Origin: an uncultured Bacteroidales bacterium | GTDB taxonomy: Bacteria; Bacteroidota; Bacteroidia; Bacteroidales; FEN-979 | Assembly: GCA_903916595.1 (NCBI GenBank) | Contig: CAIWXI010000075.1 | Span: 1 to 64,000 of the forward strand | Direction of reading: 5' to 3' | DNA: 64,000 nt | In this document: piece by piece, positions 59,878-64,000 of the stretch | Numbering within the stretch: the first letter of the stretch is position 1 | How the letters are laid out: the number at the start of each line of letters is the position of its first letter | Made by a program: the position numbers and the translations under genes | Notes under the pieces: model-generated | Database searches by the model: none | What the model was told of the DNA's origin: nothing | The model's input: only the letters and a program-made list of their open reading frames with translations

Positions 59878-60780
59878 ATGAGAATCGCAAGTGTTATTTT
59901 TTTAATGATGCTCATGGTATCATGCAGCGAAAAATTTATGATAGTTGATAGTCCGAAAACGATGCCTCCCGCCAGGAAGGTTGAGACCCGCCCCAGGGTC
60001 GCCCTGGCGCTCGGTGGCGGCGCTTTTCACGGGGCCGCTCACGTGGGTGTGCTTAAAGCGTTTGCAGAAAATAAGATACCCATCGATTTCATTGCCGGGG
60101 CCAGTGCCGGAAGCCTGGTAGGCGCCCTTTACTGCGACAATCCCGATGTAGACAGGCTGGTACCTTTGGTCATCGAAACAAAGTCATCCTCGGTGTTCGA
60201 CTTCTCCCTGATCCGCTCAAAAGTCGGGTTTGTCTCGGGGAAGAGACTCCAGAAGTATGTAAGAGATCATTGTTCGGTCGAAAATATCGAGGATCTTAAG
60301 ATTCCCTTCGTTGCCATGACCACCGACCTTCTCGATGGGAAAAGCGTACAGCTGGCATCCGGCCCTGTGGCCGCTTCGGTCAATGCCTCCTGTGCAATTC
60401 CTCTGATCTTCGAACCCGTGCAGATGTACGGAAAGACCTTTGTCGACGGAGGGATTCTCGATAATATCCCGGCCGACGTCTGCCGTTCCTATAAAGCAGA
60501 AGTAGTGATTGCCGTCGATATCATGGCCGACGAGAACAATACCGAGATTGTTGATAATTTCCTGAAAGTGGCTTACAAGGCTCTTCTCCTGGCTTTCGGA
60601 GCAACCAAGAAAGAAAAACTGGCCTATGCCGATCTGGTGATCACACCCGACCTCAGGGACATGCCCATGCTGAGCAGCAAAGATAATCAGCAGATCTTCG
60701 ATTCAGGCTATATCGCCGCAAAACGGATGATGCCCGGGATCAAGAAACTGCTTAAGGCAAAAGGGATTTCTGTAGAATAA
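59878..60780 (+). CDS. Patatin-like phospholipase lipoprotein
   Basis: 300 residues. Lipoprotein signal ending MVSCSEK (Cys about 15). Patatin motifs: LALGGGAFHGAAHVGV (oxyanion loop), AGASAGSLVG with the nucleophile Ser (G-x-S-x-G), and FVDGGILDNIP with the Asp of the dyad (about 191-193). RssA-type hydrolase acting on lipids at the envelope. It lies 27 bases after the GT39 gene on the same strand. Confidence 0.93.
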   Translation: MRIASVIFLMMLMVSCSEKFMIVDSPKTMPPARKVETRPRVALALGGGAFHGAAHVGVLKAFAENKIPIDFIAGASAGSLVGALYCDNPDVDRLVPLVIETKSSSVFDFSLIRSKVGFVSGKRLQKYVRDHCSVENIEDLKIPFVAMTTDLLDGKSVQLASGPVAASVNASCAIPLIFEPVQMYGKTFVDGGILDNIPADVCRSYKAEVVIAVDIMADENNTEIVDNFLKVAYKALLLAFGATKKEKLAYADLVITPDLRDMPMLSSKDNQQIFDSGYIAAKRMMPGIKKLLKAKGISVE

Positions 60781-60840
60781 TGTTCGTACCTTCCTGATAA
60801 ACTTCCGTTGTTAAAGTGGAATTCTTTTCATAAAACTGCC

Positions 60841-62235
60841 TCATTTCGGCCCGGTCATTTTTTTGGGATCCACAATCCTGGTGAAATCCTCATCGCTGAG
60901 TAATCCCAGTTCCAGAGTAGCTTCGCGAAGTGTCTTATGTTCCTTATGGGCTTTCTTGGCGATTTTGGCTGAATTGTCATAGCCGATATGCGGGTTCAGC
61001 GAGGTTACCAGCATCAGGGAGTTTTCAAGGTTTTTATTGATAGCAGCCATATTCGGCTCGATCCCGATGGCGCAGTTGTCGTTAAAAGAAACACAGGCGT
61101 CCCCAATGAGGCGGGCCGACATCAGCAGGTTGGAAATGATGAGTGGTTTGAACACGTTCAGCTGGAAGTGCCCGCTGATACCTCCAATGTTGATTGCAAC
61201 GTCGTTTCCAAGCACCTGTGCGCAGACCATGGTCATGGCTTCGGGCTGGGTCGGGTTGACTTTTCCGGGCATGATACTGGAACCGGGTTCGTTCTCGGGC
61301 AGCATCAGTTCGCCAATGCCGCAGCGTGGACCTGAAGCCAGCAGCCTGATATTGCTTGCAATATGCATCAGGCTTACCGCCAGGGTTTTGAGAGCGCCGG
61401 AAGTTTCAACACAAGCGTCGTGGGCCGATAGGGATTCAAATTTATTGGGTGCGGTGATGAATGGCAGGCCTGTGAGTTCAGCGATCTTTTTAGCAACCAG
61501 CTCATCATACCCTCTGGGAGCGTTCAGGCCTGTGCCTACTGCCGTCCCTCCAAGCGCCAGCTCGGAAAGATGCGACAAGGTGTTTTTTACAGCCCTCACA
61601 CCATGGTCCAGCTGCGACACATACCCAGAGAATTCCTGCCCCAGTGTAAGCGGCGTGGCATCCATCAGGTGGGTACGGCCGGTCTTCACAATGTCTTTAA
61701 ACTCTTCTGATTTCTTTGCCAGCGTATTCCTGAGCAACTCCACTCCGGGAATCGTAGTTTTTACTGCCATTTCGTACGCTGCAATGCTCATAGCTGCGGG
61801 AAAGGTGTCGTTTGAGGACTGGGATTTGTTAACATCATCGTTCGGATGGATGATCGTTTTCCCTTCGCCCAATGTCCCCCCGCTGATCACATGGGCACGG
61901 TTTGCAATCACCTCGTTCAGGTTCATATTGGTCTGGGTGCCGGAACCTGTCTGCCAGATCACCAGCGGGAACTGGTCGTCAAGCTTGCCTTCCAGGATCT
62001 CGTCGCAAACTGTCACGATAAGTTTCATCCTGTCTTCAGGCAACACTTTCAGGTCGCAGTTGACCATGGCTGCCGCCTTCTTTAGCACGGCCATCGCCCT
62101 GATCATCTGCTTCGGCATGGAGGCAGGATCGCCGATCTTAAAATTGGTCATCGAGCGTTGGGTTTGAGCACCCCAGTATTTGTCCATGTCAACCTCAATA
62201 GGTCCCATGGTGTCCTTTTCAATGCGTGTTTTCAT
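60841..62235 (-). CDS. fumC: Class II fumarate hydratase FumC
   Basis: 464 residues, standard length. Interconverts fumarate and malate. Motifs: [55 protein letters not shown] and the fumarase signature [13 protein letters not shown] with the catalytic Ser. The antisense strand has a long false open frame. The leader and the region before it (62254-62342) are repeat-like. Confidence 0.97.
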   Translation of the reverse strand: MKTRIEKDTMGPIEVDMDKYWGAQTQRSMTNFKIGDPASMPKQMIRAMAVLKKAAAMVNCDLKVLPEDRMKLIVTVCDEILEGKLDDQFPLVIWQTGSGTQTNMNLNEVIANRAHVISGGTLGEGKTIIHPNDDVNKSQSSNDTFPAAMSIAAYEMAVKTTIPGVELLRNTLAKKSEEFKDIVKTGRTHLMDATPLTLGQEFSGYVSQLDHGVRAVKNTLSHLSELALGGTAVGTGLNAPRGYDELVAKKIAELTGLPFITAPNKFESLSAHDACVETSGALKTLAVSLMHIASNIRLLASGPRCGIGELMLPENEPGSSIMPGKVNPTQPEAMTMVCAQVLGNDVAINIGGISGHFQLNVFKPLIISNLLMSARLIGDACVSFNDNCAIGIEPNMAAINKNLENSLMLVTSLNPHIGYDNSAKIAKKAHKEHKTLREATLELGLLSDEDFTRIVDPKKMTGPK

Positions 62236-62253
62236 AGTCCGGAGGTTATTTGT

Positions 62254-62360
62254 TAGTTTCAGATTTCAGATTTCTGATGTCAGTTATGCATTCCCGTTCA
62301 ACATTCAACATTCCTTGTTCAACATTCGATATTCATTTTCCTTCATTCCTTCATTCCTTC
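62254..62360. repeat. Degenerate heptamers (TTTCAGA, TTCAACA) and TCCTTCAT octamers
   Basis: TTTCAGA twice, TTTCTGA, then TTCAACA twice, TTCCTTG, TTCAACA, TTCGATA, TTCATTT, then TCCTTCAT-type octamers up to 62360. The octamers cover the stop codon and last residues (GMKE) of the arsC-like gene. Confidence 0.75.
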
Positions 62361-62687
62361 AATCCTTTCCACCGGGTCTCCCCAAACAGCCTTATACTGT
62401 CCTTCGACAATAGGCCTCTTGAGAAGCTTCGGGTTCTGAAGTATTATTTTGATCCATTCATGCTCATTGAATTTTTTTCCTTTAAGGTTCTTTTTATAAT
62501 ATTCTTCCTGTGTGCGGATTATTTCCCCGGGCTTGGCATTAAGCTTCATCAGGAGTTTCTCTAAATCTTTTTCCGTGAGCGGATTCTTCAGATATTCCAC
62601 AATAGCGAATTCAACACCCTTTGCCTTAAGGTATTCCAGCCCGGCCCGGGATTTTTTGCATTGGGGGTTGTGGTAAATCCTGATCAT
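62343..62687 (-). CDS. arsC: ArsC/Spx-family arsenate-reductase-like protein
   Basis: 114 residues. Thioredoxin-like fold with HNPQCKKSRAGL (Cys in a C-x-x-S setting, about 8-15), RTQEEYY and LKRPIVEG, the three arginine-bearing segments of the family. The ArsC (glutaredoxin-dependent) subgroup reduces arsenate, but many Bacteroidota members have other roles. The C-terminal residues GMKE and the stop come from an octamer repeat. Confidence 0.85.
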   Translation of the reverse strand: MIRIYHNPQCKKSRAGLEYLKAKGVEFAIVEYLKNPLTEKDLEKLLMKLNAKPGEIIRTQEEYYKKNLKGKKFNEHEWIKIILQNPKLLKRPIVEGQYKAVWGDPVERIEGMKE

Positions 62688-62726
62688 GTGAAAAAGTTTT
62701 ACAATGTGCGATTTACGAGGGCCGAT

Positions 62727-62796
62727 TTACATCGTACATCGTACATCGTACATCGTACATCGTACATCGTACATCGTACATCGTACATCGTACATT
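62727..62796. repeat. Ten-copy GTACATC heptamer array
   Basis: Units: TTTACATC-like first unit, then GTACATC repeated and a final GTACATT. It lies between the arsC-like gene start and the prfB stop codon (62799), two bases away. Confidence 0.93.
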
Positions 62797-62798
62797 TC

Positions 62799-63888
62799 TT
62801 AAGAGTTTCCATATTCCATCAGATACGCCTTGATAAACTCTGTTAGATCACCATCAAGCACTTCCTGGGTGTTGGATGTTTCGTACGTCGTCCGGAGGTC
62901 TTTAACCATTTTATACGGATGAAGCACATAAGAACGTATCTGTGATCCCCATTCAATTCGTTTTTTTCCGCTTTCTATAACAGCAATTTTTTCCCTTTGC
63001 TTACGGAGTTCGATTTCGTACAGCTGGGATTTTAACATTTTCAGAGCTTTTTCACGGTTCTGTCCCTGCGAGCGGGTTTCCTGGCATTCAATAACAATAC
63101 CGGTAGGCTCGTGCTTGAGACGAACTGCTGTTTCCACCTTGTTCACGTTTTGTCCGCCCGGACCGCTGCTGCGGAACGTATCCCAGGAAATTTCCGCGGG
63201 ATTTATTTCAATCACGATGTCATCGTTAATGATAGGATAAGCATAAACCGAAGCAAAGGAAGTATGTCTCTTATGGTTTGAGTCGAATGGCGAAAGCCGC
63301 ACCAGCCTGTGAACCCCGTTCTCGCCTTTCAGGTAACCGTAGGCATAATCGCCTTCAATTTCGAGGGTGACCTGTTTGATCCCGGCCACATCGCCTTCCT
63401 GGAAGTCGAGCTCCTTCACTTTGTATTTGTTGCGTTCGGCGTAACGGATGTACATCCGCATCAGCATCTGGGCCCAGTCCTGACTCTCGGTGCCGCCCGC
63501 GCCCGAATTGATCTGGACAATGGCACTCAGCCTGTCCTCCTCGCCGCTGAGCATGTTGCGGAATTCGAGGTCATCAATGATCTTGAATGTTTCATCAAAC
63601 TGTTTCCCGAGATCTTCTTCGCTGCCTTCACCCTGGATATAGAAATCCCAGAGGATCATCAGTTCCTCAAAACTTGCCTGACCCCTTTTGTAAGCATCGG
63701 TCCAGATCTTTTTATCGCGTATTGATTTTAAAACCAGCTCCCCTGCTTTAGGATTATTCCAGAAATCGGGAGCCTGGGTAAGCTGTTCTTCTTCTTCGAT
63801 CAGTGAGAGTTTCTTATCGACGTCAAAGATACCTCCTCAAGGCATCGAGCCTTGTCTGGAGATCTTTCAGTTGTTCCTGGCCAATCAT
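62799..63888 (-). CDS. prfB: Peptide chain release factor 2 with programmed +1 frameshift
   Basis: 362 residues after frameshifting. Codons 1-21 (from ATG 63888) end CTT, followed by an in-frame TGA at 63825-63823; skipping the T gives GAC and continues to the stop at 62799. The site is preceded by the internal Shine-Dalgarno AGGAGG and the slippery TATCTTTGAC, as in E. coli prfB, where low RF2 favours the shift. The RF2 domain 3 has GGQ in [16 protein letters not shown], and the SPF codon-recognition tripeptide lies in [12 protein letters not shown]. The ATG follows the recX stop after one base. Confidence 0.95.
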
Positions 63889-63889
63889 A

Positions 63890-64000
63890 TCAGATTTTTA
63901 ATTCGTCTAGTATTTCACGGATGAGGTCATGTTCATACCCCTTCCCTAATGCAAAGTTGAACAATTTATCCCTGAAATTCAAGGTTTTTCCAGATTTATT
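63890..64000 (-). CDS. recX: RecX C-terminus (recombinase regulator), partial
   Basis: 36 residues plus stop, cut by the window edge. The visible KLFNFALGKGYEHDLIREILDEL resembles the last helical repeat of RecX (K-x-x-x-F-L-x-x-RG-[FY]-x-x-x-L-I). RecX inhibits RecA filament growth. Co-transcription with prfB is likely, as its TGA is separated from the prfB ATG by one base. Confidence 0.65.
   Translation of the reverse strand, partial: NKSGKTLNFRDKLFNFALGKGYEHDLIREILDELKI

Noticed and set aside
61037-62167. 376-codon plus-strand open frame
   Set aside because: It is antisense to fumC, whose motifs and length are complete; composition reflects the codon use of the minus strand.

Overview
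The window looks like a chromosome segment from a Gram-negative Bacteroidota (Bacteroidales-like) bacterium. Supporting signs are a C10 protease carrying a type IX secretion sorting tail, outer-membrane barrel proteins, lipoproteins with Bacteroidota-style lipoboxes, several promoters of the TTG-N17-23-TAnnTTTG type, few Shine-Dalgarno sites, and typical Bacteroidota versions of RuvB, QueG, class II fructose-bisphosphate aldolase, FumC and PrfB. I see no phage, insertion sequence or CRISPR array.

Layout. 0-6.3 kb: housekeeping genes (miaA end, a GIY-YIG-like protein, queG, ruvB, two tandem-domain universal stress proteins around a SPOR protein, aldolase, tRNA-Arg). 6.8-20.8 kb: sixteen consecutive minus-strand genes. 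The 3' part is a partner-switching stress module (SpoIIE-type phosphatase, RsbW-like kinase, two STAS antagonists) interleaved with a glycogen-debranching enzyme and an AGE-family epimerase. The 5' part combines a benzoylformate-decarboxylase-like ThDP enzyme with three DJ-1/PfpI proteins, four small NTF2-like proteins, a VOC protein and LtrA. 21-34 kb: secreted and envelope proteins (lipoprotein hydrolase, Cache protein, C10 peptidase, EEP phosphatase, MscS channel plus Omp85-like barrel, a sugar-hydrolase-like protein). 34-38.7 kb: a four-gene acyl-CoA operon (crotonase, 3-hydroxyacyl-CoA dehydrogenase, thiolase, acyl-CoA dehydrogenase). 38.8-47 kb: HsmA-like protein, dihaem cytochrome c, a giant double UvrA-like ATPase, and a caspase-like/FISUMP lipoprotein. 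47-64 kb: ECF sigma factor, alkaline phosphatase, 5'-nucleotidase plus acyl-CoA ligase, glycosyltransferases, Nramp, a PHP-like protein, patatin, FumC, ArsC, and prfB with a programmed frameshift, then the end of recX.

The strongest unusual signal is a family of heptanucleotide tandem repeats (GATGTAC, GATTTAC, GAATTAC, GATGCGG, GATCCGG, GATATCM, GATGGCG), sometimes mixed in register, with a companion octamer (ATGGTGAA). They fill many gene borders, provide start or stop codons for several genes, and have entered coding sequence. In the 1727-residue UvrA-like protein, long arrays sit between ABC signature and Walker B in two of its four ATPase domains. Shorter ones lie where the UvrB-binding domain is missing, at the junction of the halves and at the stop codon. 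Because 7 is not a multiple of 3, gain or loss of one unit would shift the frame into TAA codons already present in the arrays, so the gene looks like a possible phase-variable locus. All functions are inferred by reading; no database search was run.
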